Assembly (NCBI GenBank): GCA_037444075.1
Contig: JBBIND010000052.1
Span: 1 to 31,872, forward strand
Source: JBBIND01 sp037444075
GTDB lineage: Bacteria > Acidobacteriota > Terriglobia > Bryobacterales > Bryobacteraceae
Reading direction: 5' to 3'
DNA: 31,872 nt
The translations under genes and the position numbers were made by a program. Each line of letters begins with the position of its first letter. Position 1 is the stretch's first letter. Shown piece by piece: positions 7,876-16,661 of this stretch. Under the pieces are notes generated by a model. It saw only the letters and a program-made list of their open reading frames with translations, did not search any database and was not told the DNA's origin.

Positions 7876-9246
7876 TCAGCGCGGCGCGGCGGAAAGACCC
7901 GCTGCCGCCAAGCCGTTCAGGTACTCTTCGATGTTGGTGTAGCCGTCACCGTCGCGGTCGGCGGCACTGTCGGCGGGGTTGCGCGGGCCGAGACCACGCG
8001 CGATTTCCCACGCGTCCGGCATCCCATCCCGGTCACTATCCACGGGCGGGCGAGCGGGACGGTAGACGGGCCAGCCGCCGACTTCCCACTGCGAATCGAT
8101 GATGGCGCCGGAACGCGCGCGGACGTCGGTGACGATCCTCATATCCACCGCGTCGCGGACGGGCAGAATCGCTCCCGCGCGAGCCAGCACGAGCTCATAC
8201 GCCTCCGGAGCCGGCTGCGTCACGACCGCCGGGACGCCCAAGGGCGCGGCGAGGATTTCAACCAGGCGCTTCTCGGCGGTGGCGAGGCGACGGAACAGGC
8301 CTTGCTGTTGGGATGTGATCTCGTCCCGCCCCTCGATCAGGTTGCCGCTCAGGAAGAAGCGCAGGCGGGCGGCGTCAGTGGGCATCAACAAACCCGGCGA
8401 TGGAGGCGTGCTCGGTCCGGGCAGGATGTAGTTGCCCACGTAGTTGGCTTCGAGCGTGTCCCCCACGATGGAGAGAGCCTCGAAGTTGTACATCACGTTG
8501 TTGCGGATGTCGTAGGTAGGGAACGGCGGCCTTCCATAGTTATCGCCGATGCGGGGATTCCGCCCGGAGTTATGCGCCCACAGGTTATGGTGTAACGTAA
8601 CGCCTCCCTGCGCGCGGCAGAGCGAGCCGTAGCCGTGAGCGCCCTTGCTGTACAGATTGCGGTTGAGTCCTTCGGCAATGAGACACCACTGCACTGTAAT
8701 GTCGGAGATAGCGCCGCTCGCGGAGAGATTCTCATCGGAGCCCCAACTCACGGAACAGTGATCCAGAATCACGTGCTTCGCGGTTCCGCCCACCGACAGT
8801 CCGTCCGGCGCGCCACCGGCTACATCACCGGGGCGGCTGCGCAGAAAGCGTACGATCACGTTGTCCGCGTTGATGCTGATGCCTTGTCCGCGCAGGCAAA
8901 CGCCGTCGCCGGGCGCGCTATGGCCGGCGATGGTGAGAAACGGTTCGGAAATGCGGATGGGTGTCTTCAGGTCGATGATGCCTGCCACGCGAAACACGAT
9001 GATGCGGGGGCCCTTGGTTTCGCAGGCGGCGCGCAGGCTGCCTGGTCCGGAGTCATTGAGGTTGGTTACCAGCAGGACCTTTCCGCCTCTCCCGCCCCGG
9101 GCGCCTGCCCCAAAACCTTCGGCGCCGGGGAAGGCGGGCACATCGGCGGCCAGGCACGCCGCGGCCGCCAAAGCGAAAACAAGCGCAGTCCGAAAGAAAC
9201 CCGCCACACGGCGGCACACTGCTCCAAGGGGCGGGCAGCCCTTCAT
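7876..9246 (-). CDS. secreted pectate-lyase-like protein with C-terminal Ca2+-binding repeats
   Basis: This is a 456-residue secreted protein with an N-terminal hydrophobic signal (about 18-34, AAAACLAA/D). The mature part is a right-handed beta-helix of the PL1 pectate lyase type: it begins FPGAEGFGAGARGGRGG, contains TNLNDSGPGSLRAA and LDHCSVSWGSDE, the calcium/active-site strand of the family. The tail has thrombospondin-3/EF-hand-like loops DSDRDGMPDAWE (about 403-414) and DRDGDGYTNIEEYL. The ATG overlaps the sulfatase stop as ATGA, so the two are translationally coupled and last in a long glycan operon. Substrate is unknown: pectin cleavage is the family expectation, processing of the cell's own polymer is an alternative. 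Confidence 0.88.
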   Translation of the reverse strand: MKGCPPLGAVCRRVAGFFRTALVFALAAAACLAADVPAFPGAEGFGAGARGGRGGKVLLVTNLNDSGPGSLRAACETKGPRIIVFRVAGIIDLKTPIRISEPFLTIAGHSAPGDGVCLRGQGISINADNVIVRFLRSRPGDVAGGAPDGLSVGGTAKHVILDHCSVSWGSDENLSASGAISDITVQWCLIAEGLNRNLYSKGAHGYGSLCRAQGGVTLHHNLWAHNSGRNPRIGDNYGRPPFPTYDIRNNVMYNFEALSIVGDTLEANYVGNYILPGPSTPPSPGLLMPTDAARLRFFLSGNLIEGRDEITSQQQGLFRRLATAEKRLVEILAAPLGVPAVVTQPAPEAYELVLARAGAILPVRDAVDMRIVTDVRARSGAIIDSQWEVGGWPVYRPARPPVDSDRDGMPDAWEIARGLGPRNPADSAADRDGDGYTNIEEYLNGLAAAGLSAAPR

Positions 9247-10610
9247 GCCTGTCTCCCTTTGGCCTGCGGCGTCTTGCGCTGCGGCCTAACGGTGGGATAC
9301 TCGACAGCCTCGGAGCGGGCCGACCGCAGGTAGTCTTCCATCTTCTTCACGATGCCCGGATGTGCGGCGGCGATGTTCCGGGTCTCGGCGACGTCCGCAT
9401 TCAGGTCATACAGTTCAAGCGGGCCGTTGAGTCCGGCGCGGACGCCCTTCCAGGAGCCCATCCTCACGGCCTGCTGAAAGGCGCTGCGAGTGTGTCCTTC
9501 CCAGTACAGGAACTCGTGCTGCTGTTTTTGCGGTTGGCCGAGCAGAGCCGGCAGCACGGAGATGCCATCAATGCCCTGTGGGGGCTTCACGCCGGCGATG
9601 TCGGCCGCCGTGGGGAGGAAATCCCAAAAGGCCCAGACCTGCTGCCGGTTGACGGCGCCGGCACGGATGCGTCCCGGCCAGCGGGCGATCATGGGCACGC
9701 GGTGTCCGCCTTCGTAGACGTCCCCTTTTCTCCCGCGGAACGGACCTGCGCTGCCAAACAGCTCAAGTCCGTCAGTAAAGCCGGCGCCGTTGTCGCTGGT
9801 GAAGAAGACCAGCGTGTTTTCGTCCAGCCCGCTCGTACGAAGTAGGGTCATGAGTTCGCCGATGTCCTTGTCCATGCGCGTGACCATGGCGGCGTAGTTC
9901 TTCTGCTTCTGAGTCCAGGCTTGGTCCGTGTAAGGAGCGTCGCTGGGGACGACGTGCTCAGCGTGGGGGATGGTGTAGGCGAGGTACAGGAAGAAGGGAT
10001 GGTTGCGGTGCGCCTTGACGAAGCGCAAGGCGTCCTGCGCAAACAGGTCATGCGTGTAGGCGCCGCGTGCGCCGTCGAGGTTGCCGCGCAGGGTCTCGCG
10101 CTGCTCGTTGCGCCACAGGTAATCGGTGTAATAATCCGCCGCGTGGTCCTGGTTCAAGTAGCCGAACCACTCGTCGAAGCCCTGCCGGTTCGGGATGCCG
10201 GGCGTGTCCGGCTCGCCCAAACCCCACTTGCCGATGATGCCAGTGGCATAGCCGGCTTGCTTGAGGAGTTCGGCCACGGTGACGTCTTCGGCATTGAGGG
10301 GAACGCGCTGACGGGTGCGCACGGAGTGGTTGGCGCGGACCGTGGTGTGTCCGGTGTGCTGCCCTGTCATCAGGCAACTGCGGGACGGGGCGCAAACGGT
10401 GGCGCCGGCGTAGCACTGTTCGAACCGCGTGCCCTCGGCGGCGAGGCGGTCGATGTTCGGCGTGCGGATGTGACGCTGGCCGTAGGAGCCGAGGTCGCCG
10501 TAGCCGAGATCATCGGCCAGAATAAAGATGATGTTGGGCTTGCGGGGCGGAGCGCCGCGCAAGGCTCCCGCAGCGGCCAGGGAGAGAAATTCACGGCGTT
10601 GCATAGGCAC
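9243..10610 (-). CDS. type I (formylglycine) sulfatase
   Basis: This is an arylsulfatase-family enzyme that hydrolyses sulfate esters, predicted to be exported. Residues 1-20 form a Tat-like signal (QRREFLSLAAAGAL). Metal-binding DD is at 33-34 (LADDLGYGDLG), and the sulfatase signature CAPSR (73-77) supplies the Cys that an anaerobic or FGE-type maturase would convert to formylglycine. GKWGLGEP and FTSDNGAG are further family motifs. The GTG start (10608-10610) is preferred because AGGGAG is five bases upstream; the ATG at 10604 would lie 11 bases away. It is coupled to the pectate-lyase-like gene by ATGA and lies 49 bases after alr. Its substrate may be a sulfated plant, algal or self-made glycan. 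Confidence 0.93.
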   Translation of the reverse strand: MPMQRREFLSLAAAGALRGAPPRKPNIIFILADDLGYGDLGSYGQRHIRTPNIDRLAAEGTRFEQCYAGATVCAPSRSCLMTGQHTGHTTVRANHSVRTRQRVPLNAEDVTVAELLKQAGYATGIIGKWGLGEPDTPGIPNRQGFDEWFGYLNQDHAADYYTDYLWRNEQRETLRGNLDGARGAYTHDLFAQDALRFVKAHRNHPFFLYLAYTIPHAEHVVPSDAPYTDQAWTQKQKNYAAMVTRMDKDIGELMTLLRTSGLDENTLVFFTSDNGAGFTDGLELFGSAGPFRGRKGDVYEGGHRVPMIARWPGRIRAGAVNRQQVWAFWDFLPTAADIAGVKPPQGIDGISVLPALLGQPQKQQHEFLYWEGHTRSAFQQAVRMGSWKGVRAGLNGPLELYDLNADVAETRNIAAAHPGIVKKMEDYLRSARSEAVEYPTVRPQRKTPQAKGRQA

Positions 10611-10659
10611 AGAAACTCCCTGCCATTATGCGCCAGGCAGGACGCGGCCCGCACGGCCG

Positions 10660-11790
10660 CTAGCCGACGTAGACGCGGCGAACGCGCGCGCCAATGCCGC
10701 AGAGGACAGCGTAGGAGATGGTTCCGGCGGCGCGAGCCATTTGGTGCGCGTCCACGGACGCTGAACCTTCGGCGCCGAGCAGAGTCACCGTATCGCCTGG
10801 AGCCAGCTCGGGAGTGGCGGTCAGGTCCACGGTGATGAGGTCCATGGAAACCGCGCCCAGCACGGGCGCCAGGCGGCCGGCGGCGATGATCTTGCCTCGG
10901 TTGGACAGGCGGTGGGGATAGCCGTCGGCGTAGCCCACAGCCACTACTCCGATGCGCATCGGACGGGATGCGCGATACATGCCCCCATAACCGATCAGAG
11001 TTCCCTCGGCGACATCTTTCACCTGCACCAGCGAAGCTCGCCACGAAAGCGCGGGCCTCACCTGAAGGATCGGTGCAGGCGCCTCTCCCCGCGCCGGGGA
11101 AATGTACCCGTAGATGGCATGACCGACGCGGACCATGTTGCGCCAGCTATTGCGCCTGCCATAGGCGAGTGAAATGGTGGCGGCCAGGTGCTGGTATTCC
11201 GGATAGACGGCGGCGGCGGCAAGCTGTTCAACCACTTCGTCGAAAACGCGTATCTGGCGCTCGGTCTGATCACTCGTGTAATCCGCGGAGGAGGCAAAGT
11301 GCGTCATCAGGCCTTCCAGGCGGGCGTGGCGGGCGGCCAGAACGGCATTGGCGACGGCTTGGGGCGCCGCGAGCGTACCCAACCGGCCAAGACCGGTGTC
11401 GATCTTCAGGTGGTATGCTACGGAGCGTTTGTGACGAGCGGCCAGAGCATCAAACGAGCGGAGATCATCGAGTGAATGAATGGCGGGTACGAGGTTGAAC
11501 TCGAGCAGCGCCTCCCTCTCAGTTGGCAGACAGCCGGCCATGCAGAGAACGCGGGATTGAATTCCGGCCTGCCGCAGCGCCACGCCTTCTTCAACGCTGC
11601 TGACTCCCAGCCAGGCAGCGCCGGCGCCCTGCAAAGCCCGCGACACTTCGGCCGCGCCGTGACGGTAGGCGTCCGCCTTCACCACCGGCATCACCTGCAC
11701 GGCTTCTCCGGCCGCCGAGCGTACCGCCTGGTAGTTGCTGACGATGCGGCCCAGCGAGATTTCTATCCAGGAACGGTAGCGGTCTGCCAT
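10660..11790 (-). CDS. alr: alanine racemase
   Basis: Alanine racemase is a PLP enzyme making D-alanine for peptidoglycan. The 376-residue protein has the usual length, an N-terminal TIM barrel with the PLP lysine in PVVKADAYRHG (Lys38), and the C-terminal beta domain with the catalytic tyrosine region GYGGMYRA and AVSMDLITVDLT. Its ATG overlaps the stop of the upstream glycosyltransferase by one base (TGATG), so it is expressed in the surface-glycan operon. Placement of a cell-wall precursor enzyme among glycosyltransferases is unusual but consistent with envelope biogenesis. Confidence 0.96.
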   Translation of the reverse strand: MADRYRSWIEISLGRIVSNYQAVRSAAGEAVQVMPVVKADAYRHGAAEVSRALQGAGAAWLGVSSVEEGVALRQAGIQSRVLCMAGCLPTEREALLEFNLVPAIHSLDDLRSFDALAARHKRSVAYHLKIDTGLGRLGTLAAPQAVANAVLAARHARLEGLMTHFASSADYTSDQTERQIRVFDEVVEQLAAAAVYPEYQHLAATISLAYGRRNSWRNMVRVGHAIYGYISPARGEAPAPILQVRPALSWRASLVQVKDVAEGTLIGYGGMYRASRPMRIGVVAVGYADGYPHRLSNRGKIIAAGRLAPVLGAVSMDLITVDLTATPELAPGDTVTLLGAEGSASVDAHQMARAAGTISYAVLCGIGARVRRVYVG

Positions 11791-12884
11791 CAGTGAGCGC
11801 GCCCCCGTACCAACCGTAAGAACAGGGTCTCATAGGCGTCGGTGACGGCGTCCCAACTGTAGCGCTCGGCGATACGCGTCCGGGCTCGGCGCCGCCAAAT
11901 GTCACGCTCCTGCTCCGGCATGTCGAGTAAGCGGCGTATCAGCCCGGCCAAATCCTCTTCGTTCGTGAACGGCAAGCCGGCTCCCCCGGCGACCTCTTCG
12001 TTTTCGGGCGTGCGCAGGTAGAGGGCAACAGAGCCGCGCCCCATGGCTTCGATCAACGCCGGGTGGGTGCCGCCTACTTCCGTTGCGTGGATATAGGCAA
12101 GGCAATGCGATGTCAACTCATGGTATCCGGCGCCGTAGATGGCGCCCGGCAGCAGCACCCGCTGGTCCGAGGTTTCCCTCACCTGACGGATGTAATCGCG
12201 CGCGTAGGGTGCATCACCCACCAGGACCAGTTTGGAGGGCGTCGAGACTTTCTCAAAAGCGCGGCGCACCAGCAACGCGTTGTTCTCCGGTTCCAGCCGG
12301 CTGACGTAGAGGAAATAGCCGCGAGGTTCCAGTCCCAGCAATTCCAGCGTCTCCCGCGAGGAGACAGGCGCGGTATCCGCTCCGTAAGGAATGAAGGTAG
12401 TTGGCTTACGGAACCGCTCCTGGTAGTACTCGGCGATGTGTTCGGCATCCGTGACCACTTCGGTGGGGAAGAACGTGGAGAGCCACTCGGAAACGAGGTA
12501 CCAGGTTCGCCCGAAGACGTTCCACTTCTTTCTCTTTCGCTCCAAGCCGTCGACGTTGAGAGCGACGGGCACGCCCGCTATGCGCGGCATCACGGTGAAC
12601 AGCGCGTTGGCGGCGTTGCAGTACAGGGCCGCGTCCGGGCGCCGTCCGAGCAGGTGAAGCGTCGAGAAAAAGGTGTGGACTACCGTGTCGAAGTACTTGT
12701 GCCGCAGCGTGGGCAGGTACTGGAGGCGAACGCCTTCGTAGAGGGGAGAAGCGTGACGCTGGCGGCAATAGACGGTAACGTCGTGTCCCCGCCGCACCAG
12801 GCGTGAGGAGAGCTCTTCGGCAAACGTCTCAAAGCCCCCGTAACGGGCAGGGATGCCTCGTGTTCCGAGGATGGCCAGCTTCAT
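11790..12884 (-). CDS. GT4-family glycosyltransferase with DUF1972 N-terminal domain
   Basis: The 364-residue cytoplasmic GT-B enzyme starts with KLAILGTRGIPARYGGFET, the hallmark of the DUF1972 group that includes rhamnosyl- and glucosyltransferases of capsule and O-antigen clusters. The C-terminal half carries the GT4 fold (GYFLYVSRLEPENN, then GTHPALIEAMGRGSVAL with the conserved acidic residue for the sugar nucleotide). It overlaps the upstream GT2 gene by four bases and alr by one. It is likely to extend a lipid-linked oligosaccharide; donor and acceptor cannot be read from sequence. Confidence 0.93.
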   Translation of the reverse strand: MKLAILGTRGIPARYGGFETFAEELSSRLVRRGHDVTVYCRQRHASPLYEGVRLQYLPTLRHKYFDTVVHTFFSTLHLLGRRPDAALYCNAANALFTVMPRIAGVPVALNVDGLERKRKKWNVFGRTWYLVSEWLSTFFPTEVVTDAEHIAEYYQERFRKPTTFIPYGADTAPVSSRETLELLGLEPRGYFLYVSRLEPENNALLVRRAFEKVSTPSKLVLVGDAPYARDYIRQVRETSDQRVLLPGAIYGAGYHELTSHCLAYIHATEVGGTHPALIEAMGRGSVALYLRTPENEEVAGGAGLPFTNEEDLAGLIRRLLDMPEQERDIWRRRARTRIAERYSWDAVTDAYETLFLRLVRGRAH

Positions 12885-13936
12885 CCGCTAGTACGGGCGA
12901 CCTTGGTGCGGGTCACCAGACGCTGCGGAATCTTGGGTGCGGGTCGGCTAACGGGTTGGTAGGAGAACCAGCGGGCGAGGTATCCGTCGCTGACGCGCCG
13001 CCGGCTCATGATCTCGCGGCGCTTGGCCAGGGTCCGTTTCAGGTTTTTGGCCAGGAACCAGAAGGCTTTCAATGACGTCTGCTCCCGGAGGAGGCAGCAG
13101 CCAACCACCAAGAGGTCACGCCCCGTGATGGACAGCCAGTTGCGCAAGTACAGGTTGGGGGTGATGTTCTTGATGCGCATCAGGAACCGGTTCTTCACCG
13201 AGTGCATGTTGATGATCGGCGGTAACGCGCGGCGGTTCCCGGGGAGCACATTGCGGACGTGATAGCCGCGGGCGCGCGGCGTATAGAGGCAGCGCCATCC
13301 CAGAAGCTGAGCGCGCCAGGCTACGTCGGCGTCCTCGCGGTAGACGAAGAAGTCAGGGTCGAAAAACTCGCCGTCGATCAAAACGTCTTCGATCATCTCG
13401 CGCCGGTACAAAGCCGCGGCGGCGGTAGCGCCGAAAACGTACTCCATGTTGAGGTAGTGCCCGTTGTCAATCTCCTGGCTGCCGCGGTCGAGATGGCGCA
13501 GCGTGGGAGTGAAGTAGATGCCGGTGGAGTCCACCCGCGCTTGTTCCGGAATCTCAAACGTCGGCGTGAGCGCCAGCAGTTTGCCGCAAACCGAGCCCAC
13601 CTTTCGATCCACTCGTCCGGCGTCCACCAAAGCCGTGATGAAGTTGGGCATCAGGAGAACATCCGGGTTGAGCGCGAGGACCCAATCCCCGCGGCTGAGA
13701 GCTACGGCCTGGTTTTGCGCAGCCGCAAACCCGATGTTTTCTTCGTTGTAGACGATGCGGACGCGGTCCTCGAAGCGCTCGAGCAAATCAACGGTGCCGT
13801 CCGTGGAGGCGTTGTCGATGACAATGATCTCGACATGCGGGTAGCGCTGTTCCAGTACAGATTCGAGGCACTTTTTGATGAAGCGACCGCTGTTGAATGT
13901 GACTATCGTGACCGAAACCAGATCCGTACAAGGCAT
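12881..13936 (-). CDS. GT2-family glycosyltransferase (WbbL/rhamnosyltransferase-like)
   Basis: The 351-residue GT-A enzyme has SVTIVTFNSGRFIKKCLES, VIDNASTDGT, ENIGFAAAQNQA and ALNPDVLL (the DxD-equivalent NPD), followed by YREDADVAWR, the typical GT2 acidic pair. The layout matches WbbL-like rhamnosyltransferases. The C-terminal 100 residues hold a hydrophobic stretch (LLVVGCCLL) that may attach it to the membrane. It overlaps the following GT4 gene by four bases (ATGA). The sugar specificity is inference only. Confidence 0.92.
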   Translation of the reverse strand: MPCTDLVSVTIVTFNSGRFIKKCLESVLEQRYPHVEIIVIDNASTDGTVDLLERFEDRVRIVYNEENIGFAAAQNQAVALSRGDWVLALNPDVLLMPNFITALVDAGRVDRKVGSVCGKLLALTPTFEIPEQARVDSTGIYFTPTLRHLDRGSQEIDNGHYLNMEYVFGATAAAALYRREMIEDVLIDGEFFDPDFFVYREDADVAWRAQLLGWRCLYTPRARGYHVRNVLPGNRRALPPIINMHSVKNRFLMRIKNITPNLYLRNWLSITGRDLLVVGCCLLREQTSLKAFWFLAKNLKRTLAKRREIMSRRRVSDGYLARWFSYQPVSRPAPKIPQRLVTRTKVARTSG

Positions 13937-13993
13937 GCCAATGATCGCCGTCTCTTCTGAGAACTTTGGCGGCTTCTCTGAGCCGCTCCCGCT

Positions 13994-14932
13994 TCAACTA
14001 CCTGTTAAGCCTCTTTCTCCACAACCTCCAACCACGAGGCAGCGTCCTGAAAGTCGAATAACTTTAGCATAATTTAATGCGGAAGTCATTCCCCGTCCGC
14101 TCGCCATCGCCGCCACCATCCTCAGGAATGCGCCGGCGGCAACCGCCAGGCAAACCGTCTTTCCGGGCAGAAACCCAAAGTTCTTGGAGGCGTACCTTAG
14201 TAGGCTAGCATACCAATAGGGCTGGCGAGAACCCAAGGGGAGGGCTGTCAGAGAGTGACCGCCGAGGTGGGCGGCGCGTACCGATGGTACGTACCGGGTC
14301 CGAAACCCGAGACGCTGCATGCGCTTGAGGAAATCGACGTCCTCGAACCAGAGCGGGTGGAAAGCTTCATCCATGCCGCCAAGCTGCTGCCAGACGGACC
14401 TCCGGACCATCAGGAAAGCACCTGCGGGCTGATCGACGAAGGCGGATTGTGTGAGGTCTTGGTCAAGGCAGCGGTAACGCCGATTCAGCGGATTGGTCGG
14501 CCAAAGCCGGTTGATTCCTAGTACTTCAAGCGACAAGTCCCAGGCGGAGGGGAAACGGCGGAACGTGAACCCGCGCTGTGGTTTTCCATCCGGAGAAACA
14601 AGCACACCAGCCGCTGCGCCCGTGCCCGGTACCGACAATGCCTCGAGCAAGTCTTCGATGCCGTCCAGAAGAAAAGCATCCGGGTTGAGCAACAGGACGG
14701 CGTCGCAGTCAAGCTCCGCCACAGCCTGGTTCGAGGCGCCCGCAAAGCCGCGGTTGGACGAGTTGCGAATAAGGCGGACGGACGGGCGGCGCAGCACCTC
14801 CTCCACGGTCCTATCCTGGGAGGCATTGTCGACGACCACCAACCTCGGGCAGCGCCCCAGCGCCGCATCAAGGCAAGGTCCGATGACGGACGCCGAGTTC
14901 CAGGTGACGATGGCGATGCCGGCGGTCATCAT
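13994..14932 (-). CDS. GT2-family glycosyltransferase
   Basis: This 312-residue GT-A enzyme shows IAIVTWNSASVIGPCL, VVDNASQDRTVEE, SNRGFAGASNQAV, LLLNPDAFLL and WFEDVDFLKR. The N[PD]D motif and the ED pair are those of the same subgroup as its two neighbours, so the set may have arisen by duplication. Its ATG overlaps the upstream GT2 stop (ATGA at 14929-14932); an alternative ATG lies one codon in. Fifty-seven bases separate it from the downstream GT2 gene. Confidence 0.9.
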   Translation of the reverse strand: MMTAGIAIVTWNSASVIGPCLDAALGRCPRLVVVDNASQDRTVEEVLRRPSVRLIRNSSNRGFAGASNQAVAELDCDAVLLLNPDAFLLDGIEDLLEALSVPGTGAAAGVLVSPDGKPQRGFTFRRFPSAWDLSLEVLGINRLWPTNPLNRRYRCLDQDLTQSAFVDQPAGAFLMVRRSVWQQLGGMDEAFHPLWFEDVDFLKRMQRLGFRTRYVPSVRAAHLGGHSLTALPLGSRQPYWYASLLRYASKNFGFLPGKTVCLAVAAGAFLRMVAAMASGRGMTSALNYAKVIRLSGRCLVVGGCGERGLTGS

Positions 14933-15906
14933 GTCAGGGCAAAGTAGATGCGCCAGTACGGGTCATAGCCGGACAGGCGCTGATAGTCCAGGAGCTCTGC
15001 CTCGCTGTGACATAGCACGGAGTGTAGGCGCTGCGGGTCGGGCGCCGGACGCCGCAGTCGGCTGAAAGCGCGTATGCCCGCGAGTTTGCCGCGCAGAAAG
15101 GCCAATCCCGCCCCGTGCCGAATGGCCACAATCCCCCAGAGAGCCTGCGCGCAAAAGACCGGCCAACCGTAGCGCAGCCACCAAAGGCGGGGGTAGTGCT
15201 TGGCCACCAGCAGCAGTTGATTGCGCGCCAGGCGGCGAGCCGTCTCAGGGTGCCACGCACCGAGGGTGGCGCTGCCACGATGTGTAGCCTCGGCGGCAGG
15301 CTCGTAAATCCCTTCATGACCCTTGAGCGCGCATCGCAGGCCGAAATCCACGTCTTCGAGATATGATTCGTAGTCCTCGTCCAGGAGCCCGACGAGATCG
15401 AACAGATTGCGGCGAATCAGCACGGCGGTGAAGGGGGGAAAGCGGATTGTCCGTTTGGCGTTCCAGAGCGGTTCGTCAGGGCGTCCGGAGCCGCAACGCC
15501 AGGCGCAGGCGCCTCGGCAGAGCGCGTCGAAGGCGCCGTCGAGGAGCTCTGGTTTGTCTGCGCGGCGCAGTTTGCCTGCGGCAAACCAGGCGCCGGATGC
15601 GGCTGCTCCGTGCAGCCGCTCGAGCCAATCCGGAGCGGGCTCGACATCGTTGTTGACGACAGCCACCCACTCGGTCCGGCAGGCTTCGACACCGCGATTA
15701 ACGGCGGCGCTGAAGCCTGCGTTGTAGCCAAGAGGCAGCCAGTTGGCTCCATGGGCGCGGGCGGTGCGTTCGGAGTTGTCCGTGGAACCGTTGTCCACCA
15801 CCAGGATTTCAGCGAGGGGATGCGTTTGCGACCCCAGCCTCGGCAAGAGCCGTTCCAGCAGCGCGGAGCCGTTCCAGTTCGGCACAAGCGCGGTGACGTC
15901 GGGCAT
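14929..15906 (-). CDS. GT2-family glycosyltransferase
   Basis: The 325-residue GT-A protein begins DVTALVPNWNGSALLERLL and contains VVDNGSTDNSERTA, YNAGFSAAVNRGV, VVNNDVEPAP (nucleotide-sugar NND motif) and YLEDVDFGLRCAL. Compared with the neighbouring GT2 genes the acidic motif is NND, not NPD. A C-terminal segment of about 90 residues contains an amphipathic/hydrophobic stretch near WGIVAIRHGAGLAF. It is preceded by the DPM1-like gene with six bases between, and coupled to the next GT2 by ATGA. Confidence 0.91.
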   Translation of the reverse strand: MPDVTALVPNWNGSALLERLLPRLGSQTHPLAEILVVDNGSTDNSERTARAHGANWLPLGYNAGFSAAVNRGVEACRTEWVAVVNNDVEPAPDWLERLHGAAASGAWFAAGKLRRADKPELLDGAFDALCRGACAWRCGSGRPDEPLWNAKRTIRFPPFTAVLIRRNLFDLVGLLDEDYESYLEDVDFGLRCALKGHEGIYEPAAEATHRGSATLGAWHPETARRLARNQLLLVAKHYPRLWWLRYGWPVFCAQALWGIVAIRHGAGLAFLRGKLAGIRAFSRLRRPAPDPQRLHSVLCHSEAELLDYQRLSGYDPYWRIYFALT

Positions 15907-15912
15907 GAGTGG

Positions 15913-16602
15913 TTAGCCCCGGCGCCTGCGGGCGGAGAAACGCTTCTTGAACAGAAACGCCAGGTTCTGGAAGCCGTCCCGCCAGGGGTTGAGCTTGATC
16001 TCCCCGAGCCGGGATGAATACTGAATGGAGATTTCCACGAAGCGCACAGAGGGCTCGCGCAGGGCCTCGATTTTGATCTCCTCGGAGAAAGCCATGCCGT
16101 CAGACTCGAGTTGGAACTTGTCGAGGATAGACCGCCGAAACACCCACATGCCGGATTGGGAATCGCGGACCCAGTGGAAGAACAGTACTGATGCCGCGAG
16201 CGACAGGACCAGGTTGCCGATCTTGTGCTTGAGGCTCATGGCGTGCCTGTCGCGCACGGGGAAGCGGGAAGCGTTCAGGAAATCCGCCTCGAGATGGAGG
16301 AACGCTTCCAGTAAGTACGATATGGCGTCTACAGGGTAGCTGTGGTCGCCATCCAAGGTGATGATGATGTCCCCTGTAGCCTGGCTGAAGCCCTTCTTGT
16401 AGCTGCGCCCGTAACCCCGCACCTCCTCGCGGATGACCTGAGCGCCGAAAGCGGCGGCGACTTCGGAAGTGCGGTCCGTGGAACCGTTGTCGACCACGAT
16501 GACCTGGTCCACGAAGTCCGGCATGCGCCGCAGGACCTGCTCGATGCCCTGCTCCTCGTTGAGGCAGGGTGTGATTACGGTGATGCTGAGGTGTTTGTAC
16601 AA
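15913..16602 (-). CDS. GT2-family polyprenyl-phosphate glycosyltransferase-like (DPM1-like)
   Basis: The 229-residue protein has the compact DPM1-like GT2 fold: SITVITPCLNEEQGIEQVL, VVDNGSTDRT, ITLDGDHSYP (DxD) and the downstream DSQSGMWVFRRSI. Such enzymes usually transfer a hexose to polyprenyl phosphate or start a glycan. One hydrophobic segment (NLVLSLAASVLFF) may be membrane associated. The start codon is TTG at 16600-16602; no better start exists because a stop lies just upstream. There is no Shine-Dalgarno, but a TAAAAT -10-like hexamer lies six bases before the TTG, suggesting a leaderless transcript. It is the first gene of the eight-gene leftward operon. Confidence 0.9.
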   Translation of the reverse strand: MYKHLSITVITPCLNEEQGIEQVLRRMPDFVDQVIVVDNGSTDRTSEVAAAFGAQVIREEVRGYGRSYKKGFSQATGDIIITLDGDHSYPVDAISYLLEAFLHLEADFLNASRFPVRDRHAMSLKHKIGNLVLSLAASVLFFHWVRDSQSGMWVFRRSILDKFQLESDGMAFSEEIKIEALREPSVRFVEISIQYSSRLGEIKLNPWRDGFQNLAFLFKKRFSARRRRG

Positions 16603-16608
16603 GCTGCT

Positions 16609-16614
16609 ATTTTA
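16609..16614 (-). promoter_or_regulatory. possible -10 of a leaderless operon promoter
   Basis: TAAAAT (five of six to TATAAT) on the minus strand ends six bases before the TTG start of the DPM1-like gene. No good -35 is seen. The spacing would place transcription initiation at the start codon itself. Confidence 0.3.
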
Positions 16615-16661
16615 GAACTTACCAGGAGCACGGGCGCGTTGGCGCGTGGGGGAAGGTTATG

